From the NCBI GenBank assembly GCA_002914805.1, contig JXTB01000006.1, positions 513,850 to 577,849 of the forward strand: a stretch of DNA of 64,000 nt. The letters are read 5' to 3'. Below, piece by piece: positions 23,690-36,654 of this stretch. A program made the translations under genes and the position numbers. The stretch is from Parasponia andersonii. Lineage: Eukaryota > Streptophyta > Magnoliopsida > Rosales > Cannabaceae. The notes beneath the pieces are model-generated. The model saw nothing but the letters and a program-made list of their open reading frames with translations, ran no database searches and was not told the DNA's origin. The stretch's first letter is position 1; the number at the start of each line of letters is the position of its first letter.

Positions 23690-24665
23690 GTCAATGCCGG
23701 TAAAGACGAAGACTGTGACTAGTGCAAAAATCGATGTGGAGAAATTTGATGGCTGAAATAACTTCTACTTGTGTCAATGCGAGGTATTGGATGGTTTATG
23801 TCAATAAGATCAGGATATTGCTCCGGAGGAGATGAAACTGGAAAAAATAGATGATAAAGAATAGGAGAGGATCAATCGTCAAACTTGTGGTACGATCTAC
23901 TCATGTTTTTGTAGAGAATATAAGTATAATTCATGAGGGAGACTTCTGTAAGTAAGCTGTGGAAGGCGTTCAAGAACAAGTATATGAAGAAGAGCAATGA
24001 AAACCGACTATACATGAAGAAGAGACTTTTCCTCCTCTAGTCAAATCCTAGTACGACTATTAGTGACCATATTGATTCTTTCAACCAGTTAATAGCAGAT
24101 TTGTTGAATTTAGATGAAACCTTCAAAGATGAAGATAAAGCAATATTGTTGATTGGGTCCCTTCCTGATGAGTTAGATCATCTCTATATTACGTTACTTC
24201 ATGGGAAGGAAAAATTATCCTTCGATCAAGTAGGTGTTGTATTGTACAATCATTAGATTCGAAAGAAAGATCAAAAGGAGAATAAGGACATTTCAAGAGA
24301 AGTCCTTATAGCAAGAGGACGTAGTCAAAACCGTAAACAGGAGAAAATGGGTAGACCTCGTTCGAAGAGAAGACTTGGTAAGGATGAATGTACCTTTTGT
24401 CATGAAAAAAGGCATTGGAAGAAAGATTGTTCGAAGTTACATAATAAAGGCAAGGGCAAGGCTACTTCTGATGCATATGTAGTTAAAGTCGAAGATGATG
24501 AGTCAGATTTTACTCTAGTTAGTCAATCTTTGACGTCATAACATGATGAATAGATTTTATATTCGAGTTGCACTTACTATATGTGTCCTCACAAGAAGTG
24601 GTTCTTCAACTTTGAAGAGCTACATGGTAGAGTTGTTTACATAGATAATGATTAATCGTGTAAGA
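23690..24665 (+). pseudogene. Copia gag and start of protease, decayed
   Basis: The N-terminal gag is readable only through frameshifts and stops (KIDVEKFDG, EMKLEKIDD, then SLPDELDHL-like text). The last piece, 24347-24541, is open and holds the CCHC zinc knuckle CTFCHEKRHWKKDC followed by KLHNKGKGKA. From 24541 to about 24665 the protease start is visible as CTYYMCPHKKWF with the catalytic Asp region lost to a stop. After that the element ends; RT and integrase are missing. It is thus a 1.5-kb 5' fragment. Confidence 0.75.
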
Positions 24666-25627
24666 TAATGATCTTGTACTCTCAACGAATAAGTTGATCA
24701 GCGGATGTAATAAATATAAAATTTAATATACACGATTATTTAGTTATAAAAATAAAATCATACGTAAAGTAAAACAAAATATAAATATAAAGAACGACAC
24801 TTACTCTAGCTTCTAGAAAAGAAAAATAGATCTCATACAATTATTTTGACAATTAATTGAAAATTCCAGATCTTATTTTATTCATATTTTTATGATATTT
24901 AGATGAGTGACCACGAGATGATCTGAAGGAAAGGACATTAATTTCGATCAACATTGTTGTCCAGATTTTGATTTAGGGATATCATTGATATAGATATTCT
25001 GGGAAAAACTAGTTAGTAATTTGAAAAAAAAAAAATTAAAAAAATAAAAGTCTATAAACATTTCTCGTAAGATTTTATAAAGTGCTTGAACAATTAACTA
25101 TTCTTGATATGAACTAGTCTGATAACATTAATTAAAAAAAAAAAAAAAAGTTTGATTGAATTTAAGAATTTTGTCTTTATACATTATATAGCATATAAGG
25201 AAATCATCATATTAATACATTGGGGGCTATTTGCACCCGAATGGCAAAAGCCACCATTCCCTGGGGATCACCGTCGTCCGTTGAGCTACCTCACCCTCTA
25301 ACGACGCCGTCGAGCAACCTTTATCGGCCTAATTTAATTATTTTGGGGCCCGCAATGGCTTGTTCTGCATCTTTAATGGCGCAGATGATATAGCCTGTTG
25401 AACGCATCAATGAAAATGCGCATTGATGTTAAGATTTTTGTTTTTATTTATGTTTAAGCTTTTTTGTTTGTTCTTTTTATTTATTTTTTTTTTTTGATTG
25501 GGTGGTTTCTATCAAGGTGGGTACCAAAATTTAGGGTGACTATACTGGCATCGCACTTTTTTCTCGTTCCACTCACTTTTTTCCATTAATTTTGTTCAAA
25601 AATAAAATCCTTTATAAAACGACATAA
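24666..25627. other. AT-rich DNA with one GC-rich patch
   Basis: No gene seen. A GC-richer stretch at about 25225-25420 (with ACGACGCCGTCG) has no open frame of note and no recognisable family. Confidence 0.5.
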
Positions 25628-25636
25628 TTATATATA

Positions 25637-25884
25637 GGTTGCCAATTTAATAGGTATTTTTTTTCTTTACTTATGGGTATGGGTAGGTATTTTTTTTTAG
25701 CCGTTGGATCACTATCTAATGGTGATCCAATGACTATAATGAAGTGCATGAAAAAACGTGCATCATTAATGCTCTTTCTCTCTTTTACTTTTTACAATAA
25801 AAAAATATACATGCTAAATTTTCATTAGTCAAATTGATACCTATCTATAGGTAAAAAAAAAAAATATCCACTGGATTGGTGCCC
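25637..25884 (+). mobile_element. Mutator-like MITE, copy 2
   Basis: 248 bp with exact 9-bp flanking repeat TTATATATA (25628-25636 and 25885-25893). It begins GGTTGCCAATTTAATAGGTA and ends in GGATTGGTGCCC, whose reverse complement is the other inverted terminal repeat. The core holds the near-palindrome GGATCACTATCTAATGGTGA. Same family as copies 1 and 3. Confidence 0.8.
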
Positions 25885-25893
25885 TTATATATA

Positions 25894-26978
25894 TATATAT
25901 ATTTATACTAATAAAACAATCCTTTTTTTCCTATTACACCCCTCAAATACATAAAATAAAATACTTATATCCTGAATCTTAAAAGATCAAAATACTATAA
26001 AATTAGTTTTGAATTTTCATTATCATAAATGATCAAATCGTGAATTTCAAAGATTTTGATTTTAAGAAAGTGAGTTTTTTTTTTTTTCATTATTAGTATC
26101 TTAAGAATCCGTGTTACGACAAAAGGTTTTCATCAATTTATTAATTGTAAAACATCCCAGTAATTCTCTTTAATATTCAATTGTAAATCGGGTGTTTCTT
26201 CGCTGTTTGAAAGTCATTTTGCCATGTTTCGACGGTCTTTCTAATATTTATGTCTATGTGTTCTTTCTTGATCTGTTTACAAAGTTTTAGTTGATAAAAA
26301 AAAAATAAGGAAAAAAAAAACCTTGTATAAGTGCAGACCTTGCCATCCAAAGATCAATAAAGTATGGTTTCCTTATCTAGAAAAAGAATTTTTATATTGT
26401 AAACATCAAGCACAGCTTGTTGATCATAACGGAGAAAGTAAAATGGTTGACATGGGCGGAAAAAAAAAATACTGTTTTTTCATAACGGGCAATTTCAGAA
26501 TTTAAAAGACATGGGTAAAGAAAATTTCAAAATGACAAGGGATTTATTTAAAGGATTGGTGGATTGAGAAAAATAGGAATAGTAATAAAATCACTCATGA
26601 AATTAATGGGGTGTGCTAGATAAGACCTATTTTATGAATGACGGGGGTATTAACAATACAAAAAGAGTTTTTTATTTTTTATTTTTTACCAAGACAGGTT
26701 TAGATTAGAGGTACATTTATGAAACTTGAGGTAAAATATAGTCTTTTTATACATTGTATGGCTCTATTATTATTTCTCTATCTACTCTTCGCACCCTATT
26801 TCTCCCCATTTCTAAAATGGTAGCTTTATTACCATCTATATGTCTACTTTTTTCGTACTAAATTTAAAATCACAATTTTATTTAAAATTTAAATTTAATT
26901 CTAATTTTTATTTTATTTATTATTCCTTAAGTAATCACTTATTCTTACATCTCTTCTCTTCTTTCCACCCACTCTCTC

Positions 26979-27013
<35 letters not shown>

Positions 27014-27142
27014 ATTACTAGCATAGGTAATTAATAAAGTACCCATTGTCTTCTCCTCTCATCTCTAACCCAAAATTTATTCTCCATTTTGTTAAGTTTT
27101 TTATTTTTTTAAATTTTTAAAGCTGAAATATATATATATATA
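25894..27142. other. AT-rich intergenic DNA with microsatellites
   Basis: No gene supported. Contains (TA)n next to the MITE and a (TC)n tract at about 26982-27011. Short frames at 26323 and 26840 have no family resemblance. Confidence 0.5.
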
Positions 27143-27151
27143 TATATATTT

Positions 27152-27394
27152 GGTTGTCAATCTAGTAGATATTTTTTTTTTTACCTATATATAAATATTT
27201 TTTTTAACCGTTGAATCATCATCTAACAGTGATTTAACGATTATAATGATACGTATGAAAAGACATTCATCATCAATACTATTTCTTTTTCTTATTTTTT
27301 ATTATAAAAATGTGCATGACAAAGTTTAATTAATTGATCAAAACGATATCTATATATAGATTTAAAAAAAAAAAAACTTATTAGATTGGTGTCA
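27152..27394 (+). mobile_element. Mutator-like MITE, copy 3
   Basis: About 243 bp starting GGTTGTCAATCTAGTAGAT and ending AGATTGGTGTCA, with the same internal order as copy 2 (CCGTTGAATCATCATC core). It sits in a TA repeat, so the 9-bp duplication (8 of 9 bases match) is uncertain. It is more diverged than the other copies. Confidence 0.65.
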
Positions 27395-28264
27395 TATATA
27401 TATTTATATCTATTTTCCTAATTGCTTGGTGAAGGTTAACTTTTTTAGGTTGCTTGCTAATTCTATTGGTGATATTACAATCAATTATTCCAATAGAAAT
27501 CTAGACCGTTGGTTTTGTGGGGTTCCGTAGTTATTTATCATCCTAAACCAAATATGTCTACTTATTACCAGTATACTTATTTCTGCTCAATTACCGATCA
27601 TATAGCTGTTTTACTAGGCTTGAAATGACAAATACAAAAGAAGATGTAAATTTTACGAGTTTCTCAATTGCAAGAGAGTAATAAGAACTCACGGGGAAAA
27701 GGAGGAAAAAAATACTGTATGGGAAACAGAAATGTTTGGGTTTCTTGGGCGTTGAAGAGGAATGGATGAGAAAATCAAAGATAAGGGAATTGTAAATGCG
27801 AATGGAAATGAAAAAGATAATAAAACTGACGGTCAATTTAGGAAAAACAAAGGTATAATAAATTTTAAATTTTAATTAAAATGATAGTTTTAGAAAAGGT
27901 GTGTAGAGAGCAACTATTGCCATCCTCTCTGAAACCACACTCTCTGTTGAAATTTAAAATTTTATTTTGCCTAATATACCCCAGATTTTTCCTAAGTTGT
28001 CCCTCAAATTAATTTTTTCTTTTCATTTTCCACCCTTTACCATTTTTCTTCTAGTTTCACCCATACCCATGCTTCTTTTTTCTCTTCTTTCTTACGTTCC
28101 ATTGATTATAGTTTCTCGGTTTACACTGTTGAAGGAGGAAATTCTATATTTATTTGTCTAATCCTTTATTATAATATTGATCTTGATATTCTTTACAAAA
28201 CTAGTCTTCTTAAATGAAAATCTCTACTATGCTTCTTTTTTTTTTAAAAAAGTGGGGCTTAACT

Positions 28265-28395
28265 AATGACAACCATTTACTACAAATTTAAAAAAAAATA
28301 ACACATACATATTCTACTAAAGTTTGAACACCTGACCCCTCTAAACTCACACGTACATCTCTCAACTATTGGACCAACTAAGCTAGCCTACTATA
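28265..28395 (-). mobile_element. Possible tRNA-derived SINE remnant
   Basis: On the minus strand the segment reads TAGCTTAGTTGGTCCAATAG, which resembles a Pol III A box, then about 40 bases on GGTCAGGTGTTCAAACT, which resembles a B box. It then continues into an A/T-rich tail. There is no cloverleaf, so it is not a working tRNA. Surrounding DNA from 27404 to 29330 is AT-rich with no gene seen. Confidence 0.35.
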
Positions 28396-29329
28396 TTTAG
28401 ATTTGAATAAGAATATGAATTAACAATGCTCAAGTAAAACATTCAATGTCATCAAGAACTTTTTTCTATAGTTGTAATAGCTTAATTTATTGTTCATATA
28501 ACAAATAAAAGGAAAATAGAATTAAAACACTAATTGCAGCTATTCTTGAAAGTAGGATCAAAATTCCATTTAATTAGAAAGTAATTATTTTTAGCTAAAA
28601 ATCTTTTTTCTATTAAATAATATAGAGAAAATTAAGAATACATAGTTGAACGCAAATAATCCAAAGGCTTACAGGTTGCTTATACACCAATTTTATTGAA
28701 GAAAAAACAATGGAAAAACTATCATCAAATATTGTTTAGTCAATCCAATATTTATTTATTGCATTTTTTCATTCAATAAAATCAAGTTCTTATTTTAATT
28801 CATAATTAAAATATTTACAGAAACAAAGAAAAAAAATCTAAAAGGTATAGAATAAGTGAATCTACTAAGATCTATACTTTTACTAATAATGTTTAAGAAG
28901 GGCCGTAGAATGTTAACTATTTAAGAGAAATGTGAATGAAAAATTTTTTTTTCCTAAAACATTTATGTTCTTAAAATGTAATTTCACTAATGGTTTTTTA
29001 GTAATAAAAAATTATTGAAATGAGGTGTGGTGATAGCAAATAGAAGGGTGATAATAGTCACACCCTTATATATGTATATATTTGAAATTCTTTATATATT
29101 TTATAGTACAATAAGAAATCATTATAGTACAATAATGTCTTTATGTATTGTATATTAAAGGAATTTTTCTTTTAGGTAAGAAATCATTATTTAGTTTACA
29201 TTGATTATTATTTGGACAATATTTATAAGTCATTGATAACAAAGTGAAAAAAACATAATAAAGTACATACAAACTAAGTCCCAAATATAATTGACTTCAG
29301 CCTTTAAAAAAAAAAAATAATAGACTTCA

Positions 29330-29588
29330 AGTGTCTTAAATACCAAAAGGAGTTGTTTCATAGTATTTGTAAAAACTCAGAGTTTTGAGAGGGTAATTTA
29401 GACATGTTACAAATTTTCCGGATATAATAATGGAGAGATTAATTTGCAAAAATTTTGAACAGAAGAACCAAATTGTAATTTTTGAGGGACGGGATTGATA
29501 AAGATTTGGGAATCGAGGACTATAGTGTAATTTTTTAAAAAATTACACAGTCTCCTACTTACCCACGTGAGCTCTCCCTCTCACTCAC

Positions 29589-29619
<31 letters not shown>

Positions 29620-29883
29620 TCTTCCCTGATGCCCCCCCTCGCTCTCTCTTTGTTCACTCTCGGCCGACACAATAGAGGAGGCCACGTCGCCGCCCAGGCC
29701 ACCACCCGCCAACCACCCGGCGGAGCTCCCCTATGCCACACCGAGCTGACGCCGACCAGCTGCCACCGCCAGAGAAGAGGAAGTGAGCCTTTCGGATTTT
29801 TAGTCACCAGCGACGATTCTGGCCACCATTTGACCTCTAACAGGGCTTGTTGGATTCGTCTCATCGAAAGAAAGCTCAAGATA

Positions 29884-29920
<37 letters not shown>

Positions 29921-30048
29921 TAACCTCATACTGCCCAAATCGAAAGTTGCCATTTTTGGAATATTTTGAGCTTGAGTTGACTTTTTAATCCGGCCGTTGG
30001 ATCATGTTTTTGTTGTCATTTTTGGATTGTATTCGGAAAATGGGGAAG

Positions 30049-30094
<46 letters not shown>

Positions 30095-31773
30095 TAACCT
30101 CATACTGCCCAAATCGAAAGTTGCCATTTTTGGAATATTTTGAGCTTGAGTTGACTTTTTAATCCGGCCGTTGGATCGTGTTTTTGTTGTCATTTTTGGA
30201 TTGTACTCGAAAAATGGGGAAGTTTGATATATATTGCCTATGTTTGGTGATCAGCATGAAAATCGAGATCAGACGGTCGAGATTTGCCTCGTTTTGCATG
30301 CCACCGGCCCGGTGTGGGCTCGGACCCAGACTGGGACCTGAATTGGACAAGTTATATGTCTAATCTAACTATTTTAGGTGCTAGGAATTCAATGAAGAGA
30401 TCTGTTTGTAGAATTAAAGCTCTGTTAAGAAGTTGATTTTTCGCAATGGGACAATCGAGGGCTTGGAATTGGTTCCCGACTCTCCGGATGATCGTCAACG
30501 ATGCCTTGAGGATTCAATAATGTCGTATTACTATTCTTGTGAGATAGGGATTCGATTACCTTCGTTTTCTACTATTTTTGAATAAAGCTTATTTTCTGCA
30601 ACATATGAAAACAAATATGGTTTTTGATTTCCTTGAACATATGTGATGGACTATGATGGTATGATATACATATATATTATATTGCTCTAAGGACTTTCTG
30701 AGTACAGGTTATTTTGAATATATATAAAAAATAGGGTTGTTATGCTGCTTGCTTTTCTATAAAAACCTAATATACTTATTTTCCTGAAAAGCTAGAGTAG
30801 GATTATTTTCACACTTCAGTTCTATGTTGCACGTGTCATAGGATCATACATGAGTACCGTGTTAGCATCGTGGGTTTATAGTGTGGCACTGCGTGCTGCA
30901 CTGTTAGTGTAGAGTCCCTAAACCTGCACGGGATTTTGTTACTTCTGATTATCTCCTCATTTGGTAGGTGTAGGTAATTCGGTTGCCCCTCCAAGTTTGG
31001 TAGGCGACACATGTGTGTCCCCTCTAGGTATGGGCTTAGGTGTTAGGCAGGCTGTTAAGTACACTTAGTGACATCATCCTAGATTTCCACAGATGAGAGG
31101 ATGTGAACTCATGGGTATAAGTTGATATGTGTCATGTGTATCTGAATTGAATGGTTTTGATTATACTGATTTATTTATACATATACGTGACGATTTCCAG
31201 TTTTAGATTATCATATATATATGTATTGGATTTAAACTAATTATGTATGAGCTTTCCATTACTAAAATATTTTCGATCGAGGTAACTGTTTTCCTACTGG
31301 GCATTTTATGTTCACTCTCTTCCTCCCTTCCTCAGGTGGTGTCCAGTGCGATTTTGGAGATTGAGGGGAGTAAGAGGCCATCGAGATTGTAGTTCGTTAT
31401 CTTGGTAATGCTTGAAGTATGTTGTTGTGGTGTTTGGACTATTTGAGTTTTTTTTTAGTATTAAACCAAGAATACTACTTCCTATTTTTGTCTGTGAACT
31501 CATGTATGCTATTTTGGTGTCTGTTCTGATGTAGATGATGATGATGCTTGAACATATATTTGATTTACGTTCTTTTCAATATTTATTCGATCTATGTTTA
31601 ATGGTGTATACAAACTGTGGGAAAGGTTCACAGGATGGAATTCCAAATATTTTATCGAAAATGGACTGTTTTATAAAACTAAATCTTTCTAGACATTTTT
31701 CAAATAAATCAAGAAATTTTTCATCCTTGTGAAATTCTCCTTCTGCTACTAGCCAGGGTTTTGAGTTGTGATA
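29330..31773 (+). repeat. Probable old solo LTR, unclassified
   Basis: A single non-coding unit with typical long plant LTR composition: a CT-rich start (about 29570-29625), a GC-rich block (29630-29880), then long AT-rich sequence. It ends near 31773 in GAGTTGTGATA followed by GGATCAC, which looks like a worn LTR end. No partner copy or internal domains are present and the left border is not defined. A 119-aa frame in the GC-rich block has no known domain. Confidence 0.35.
29887..30230 (+). repeat. Two-copy tandem duplication, 174-bp unit
   Basis: Near-identical units beginning in a (TA)n tract and reading CTTAACCTCATACTGCCC. The shared sequence starts at 29921 and again at 30095, a period of 174. 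Only a few bases differ, so the duplication is younger than the repeat that contains it. It probably arose through the flanking TA tracts. Confidence 0.85.
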
Positions 31774-32251
31774 GGATCACTCCAGAGAAATTTATAAAAC
31801 ATTTTCATCTTCTTCTCTCTTTTTTCTATCCTTGAAAATTCTAACAGTCGCATTCCTTCTATTAAAGAAAAGGATTTTTTCCCTCTCAGGTACGTGTTCT
31901 TCTTTTTTGTTTTTTTATATTTTGCATTTACTATTATTTTTAAATAATCATTCCATTTATAAATGTAATAATCCTTCTATATTTAAATTTATGATATTTT
32001 TATTTCACTCAGATCTAAATATATCGTGGCTTTTGTTTTTATTGATTTTTTTATTCTTTTCATAATGTGGATTATTCAAATATGATTCATATTTGAAGAG
32101 TTTATTACTATCGATGATTAAAATTTGCAAAAGCTCTAATGGTGAATCAATTAAAAGTGTCAATTCTTATAGTAACAAATTGAAATGAGCCATTGAAATA
32201 CTCTAATATATTCTTCATTGAGTTTTCTCTAATATCGTTAATGGAGACCAA
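31774..32251. other. Left flank of the copia insertion
   Basis: AT-rich, no gene. It joins directly to 41121 once the copia element and one CTTTG copy are removed. The right flank resembles the 3' tail of a LINE (T-rich, then AAATAAATAAATAAA at 41260-41275). Confidence 0.45.
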
Positions 32252-32256
32252 CTTTG

Positions 32257-33918
32257 TGCTGGTGTTAGCTGGAATAAATTTCCAGAAAATATTTTCATAA
32301 AATCATTTTCAAGAACACTATAGTTTTGTAAAATCAAGAAATGCAGCGGAATTGGTCGTTTAAAATTTTTCTTTTACAAAATATTTTGGATCGTGATCTA
32401 ACATAAATTAACTCTTGATCTAGACAAGAACAATGCCCGAATTCGCTCCACAATCTTCTCGTCTTCCTATCTATTCTCGAAAGTCGTTTGATTGATCCAG
32501 TGAGTGATCACCTTCTTGATCCCCAACAAAGAGATCCACAGATGAACAAGAAGACAATCTCCTCGAATCGATTTCTTCGAGAAGGCCGAAACACCAAGGA
32601 CAGTGAATCCCTAGTGGTGGCCGATTTTCTCTGCTCTCTCTCTCTCTTTGTTATGCGTGTGACACTCTCTTTCTGTTATCAGTATTTCACGTGTAACACT
32701 TATATATATATATATATATATGCTAGAGAACTTTTCTCTTAACTATAGAGAGATTAGTAAACCCTAATGTGCTTATTGGACTTGTTGGGCTCAACTGATC
32801 ATCAAATAACTATTGTGCTTTAATTTGAGCTAGACAGAGGACCAAATGATTCCATAAAGCCCAAGCTCCAATAGACCATATATCCAATATCATAATTAAC
32901 TCTTAATTATGATTGGACCTTGTCCATTAATATTGGGGCACACCTCTATAGGCCCAATATTGAACTCTTGGACTAAATATTATTTATTTTTCTGTGAAAC
33001 TTATTAACAATTAATTAGCTTGATCCATTTAGCATATACTATACTTGTAGATATACTCCTAATGCAATGTCGTACTAGTAGGGTGAAATTACTGTATTAC
33101 CCCTCTGGTACATATTTACCTTTGAGTTGCCATTTTTCATCTAATGAATAATAGTTGATTATGGTGTTTGTATCTGCTAATTCCAACACAGTCAAATTCA
33201 CATAGTGAATACCGGGACCTTGGTTTATATTATCCAAGTACTTGAAAAAACTCAAAGTGACATTATATGCATGGTGTCAATCATGAAAAACGTTCTACAC
33301 ATTTCATGTACCTTATCTTCCAAGATACCGGAGTTCGAACCATAAATCGGAACTAGTCCTTTAGTAACTCAAAAAGACAAAACACATTAAAGTAAGTTCG
33401 TTAGTCACTAGGATCAAGGTCTTCTACAATAGTGCTATATTAGTAAAATTAGAAATTTGAGTTACGGCACTTAACCTCAAATTCTAATTAACTAAGTCCT
33501 GCTCGATGCTGTTGTAACCTTCTTATAACATACTAGTGTTTCTATCTGAAGACTCACTTCGATAGTTAGAGATTTCATTAATTAAATAGACAATACTACA
33601 TTCTATGGCATAGTAAAGTATTCCATCTTCAATATACAAAATGCGAACAATTTAATTTAGACATAATAAAATAAAGACTATAATGTCTCCCATATATGAA
33701 CTCATCATACGAATAATTCTTTATTACTCATTTTATATCTTGGAATCTTTTAGATATTTGTATAAGATAAACATACACATCACATTATATCAATAGGACA
33801 AATGAAATAGAAATTCATAACATGGAATTTATTAATAACAAATAGAGACTAAATAATCCAATAAATATTGTTTATAATATCTAAATAATAAACTACTTTA
33901 TAGGACATTATTCCAACA
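32257..33918 (-). repeat. 3' LTR of the copia element (long form)
   Basis: 1662 bp, TGCTGGTGTTAGCTGG to ATTATTCCAACA on +. It contains a (TA)n tract at about 32702-32720. The minus-strand bases just inside (AAGTGGGAGAT before TGTTGG) are a typical copia polypurine tract. It carries about 980 bases (about 32608-33586) that are missing from the other LTR. Confidence 0.9.
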
Positions 33919-33934
33919 ATCTCCCACTTGGCCT

Positions 33935-35543
33935 TTAAAGCAGATGTGACATATCACGTAGTCCCATTCCTTCTAGGTAGTCCTCAAATACTTTGGTAAC
34001 CAAAGATTTGGTAAAAGGATTAGCAAGGTTCTCTATAGACGCTATCTTACTCACTATCACGTCTCCTCTTTGAACAATTTCTCTGAGTACATGATATTTC
34101 CTCTCCATGTGTTTTTCCCTCTTGTGGCTTCTGGGCTCTCTGGAGTTAGCAACTGCTCTACTGTTATCACAGTAAAGTGTCATAGGTTGCTGTGCTCCAG
34201 GTACTACCTCAAGATCCAAAACAAAATTATGAAGCCAGACCGCCTCTTTAGCTACTTCGAAAACCGCCACATATTCAGCCTCTATGGTTGAATCCATAAC
34301 ACAAGATTACTTGATACTCCTCCATATAATGGCTCCATTGCCAAGGGTAAAGACTGAACCAAAGGTTGATCTTCTAGAGTCTTTATCAGATTGAAAATCC
34401 GAATCAGTATATCCAACAGGTGTTAGATCTTCTCCAAAATATATAAGCATATAATTTCTAGTTCTCCGAAGATACTTTAGAATATGCTTGATTGCACCTC
34501 AATGTTCAAGTCTTGGATTGGATTGGTAATGACTTACAATCCCAACAGCATAATAAATATCTGATCTTGTGCAAAGTATGGCATACATGAGACTTCCCAA
34601 TGTCGAAGTATAAGGAATATTTCTCATCTGTACCTTCTCTTTTTCTGTCTTAGGAGAATTCTCATTAGACAGAGTAATTCCTTTACGAAATGATGTTAAA
34701 CCTTTCTTAGAATTATGCATTGCAAACCTTATAAGTATTTTGTCTACATATGAAGCTTGTGATAAAGTTATGCATTTGTCCTTTCTATCTCGTAGAATCT
34801 GTATTCCTAGAACATAGCAAGCTTCACCTAAGTCGTTCATATCAAACTATTGTGCTAATCAGACTTTCACTGATGATAATGATCCAACATCATTCCCAAT
34901 GATTAGAATATCATCAACATACAGTACCAGAAAATTCACTTTGTTATCCTGAATTCTTTTATAGACAAGGTTCATCTACGCTTCGTTCAAAACTATAAGA
35001 CTTAATTACTTCATCAAATCTTATGTTCCATGGTCTAGACGCTTGCTTGAGACCATAAATAGATCTCTTAAGTTCACAAACTTTTCTTTCTTGACCCTTT
35101 TCAACGAATCCCTCTGGTTGTATCATATAGATACGATCGTCAAGATTGCCATTCAGGAACGCAGCCTTGACGTCCATTTGCCATATCTCATAATCAAGAG
35201 ATGCAACAATGGATAAGAGTATGCGAATAGACGTAATCATAGCTACAAGAGAGAAGGTTTCTTTATAGTCGATACATTCCTTCTGTGCATAACCCTTTGC
35301 AACTAACATTGCCTTGAAAGTTTCTACTTTCCCGTCTATTCCTCTCTTTCTCTTATAGACCCACTTACACCTAATGGGTTTTATCCCTTCAAGTAGATCT
35401 ACAAGTTCCCAGACTTTATTAGAATACATGGACTCTATTTCGGATTTCATTGCCTTTTGCCAGAGATCTTTGTCAATATCATCCATTGCTTCATTGTAGG
35501 TGTACGGATCAGATTCTTGGTTACAAGACTCTCCTATTTCCAA
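33935..35543 (-). pseudogene. Copia reverse transcriptase and RNase H, broken
   Basis: RT begins at 35543 (EAMDDIDKDLWQKAMKSEI) and includes QMDVKAAFLNGNL and CELKRSIYGLKQASRPW. The catalytic YVDDILIIGND lies at about 34925-34890, between two frames separated by stops. RT continues at 34840-34499 (GEACYVLGIQILRDR). RNase H is at 34297-33935 with EAEYVAVFEVAKEAVWL and a terminal H-x-E-like region (KREKHMERKYHVLRE). Catalytic motifs are readable but at least one frameshift and several stops break the protein. Confidence 0.85.
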
Positions 35544-35555
35544 GTATCTTTCAAG

Positions 35556-36650
35556 TTATCTCACAACTCTCCCACTATGACGAGGATCCGATGTTTGTTG
35601 AGTTTTAAGTGATTTATCCTTTCTAAGTACTTTCTCTATCTTATCTTCTATAGATGGGCCGATAACATCATCAGTTAATTCTTCTAGAACTAACTTACTT
35701 TTGGGCTTGAAATCTTTCATATAGTTTTCTTGCAAGAAAGTAGCATTTGTACTCACAAACACTTTCTTTTCTTTAGTATTATAGAAATAATATCCTCTAG
35801 TTCCTTTTGGGTAACCTATAAATAGACACAATTCAGATCGTGATTCTAACTTAGTCGTTTTCTCTTTTAACACATATCCTGGATAACCCCAAATATGGAT
35901 ATGACGGAAACTAGGTCTATGTCTTTTCTATAGTTCAAATAGAGTCTTAGGTACTGACTTAGAAAGAACTCTATTCAGCAGGTACATAGCAGTTTCTAAG
36001 GCATAACTCCAAAAAGATGCGAGTAATTGTGAATAACTGAGCATCAACCTAACCATATCCAAAAGTATCATATTTCTTCTTTCAACAACACCATTTAGTT
36101 GAGACGTACCAGGTACTATGAGTTGGGATAGGATCCTATTGTCTGTAAGAAATTCAGAGAATTCTCCAAAGAGGTATTCACTACCTCGATCAGATCGAAG
36201 GGCCTTTATGTTCTTTCCTAACTGCTTTTCAGTTTCATCTTTGAATTCTCTGAACTTTTCAAAAGAATTCGATTTGTGTTGCATTAGGTAAACATAACCA
36301 AATCTAGAATAATCATCCGTAAATGTAATGAAGTATTCAAATCCTCCTTGTGCTTGAATATTCAAGGGCCCATAAATATCAGTGTGTACTAACTCAAGAA
36401 ATTCTTGAACTCTAAGACCTTTTACAGTAAATGGTCTTTTAGTCATTTTACCTTCCAGACAGGATTCACAAGTTGGTAATGGTTTAACTTCTAACGAACT
36501 TAAAGGTCCATCATTGACTAACCTTTGAATTCTATTTAGGTTAATATGATCGAGTCTCAAATGCCAGAGATAAGTTTCATCATTAGTACTCACTTTCACT
36601 TTCTTATGTTTACATTCTACATGTTCAAAAATATTTTTAAGATTGTGCAA
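35556..36650 (-). pseudogene. Copia integrase, core nearly intact
   Basis: Frame 36650-35928 holds the HHCC zinc domain (LWHLRLDHIN, then CESCLEGK) and the full DDE triad: Asp in HTDIYGP, Asp in LRSDRGSEY, Glu in NGVVERRN. The frame stops at 35928 and the protein continues in another frame at 35873-35556 with CLFIGYPKGTRGYYFY, the usual copia C-terminal block. A break near 35900 separates them. The catalytic residues are kept, unlike those of the Tat integrase. Confidence 0.85.
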
Positions 36651-36654
36651 TGAG

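Noticed and set aside
29629..29988. 119-aa frame in the GC-rich start of the LTR-like repeat
   Set aside because: It ends in translated TA repeat, lies inside a probable LTR and has no domain.
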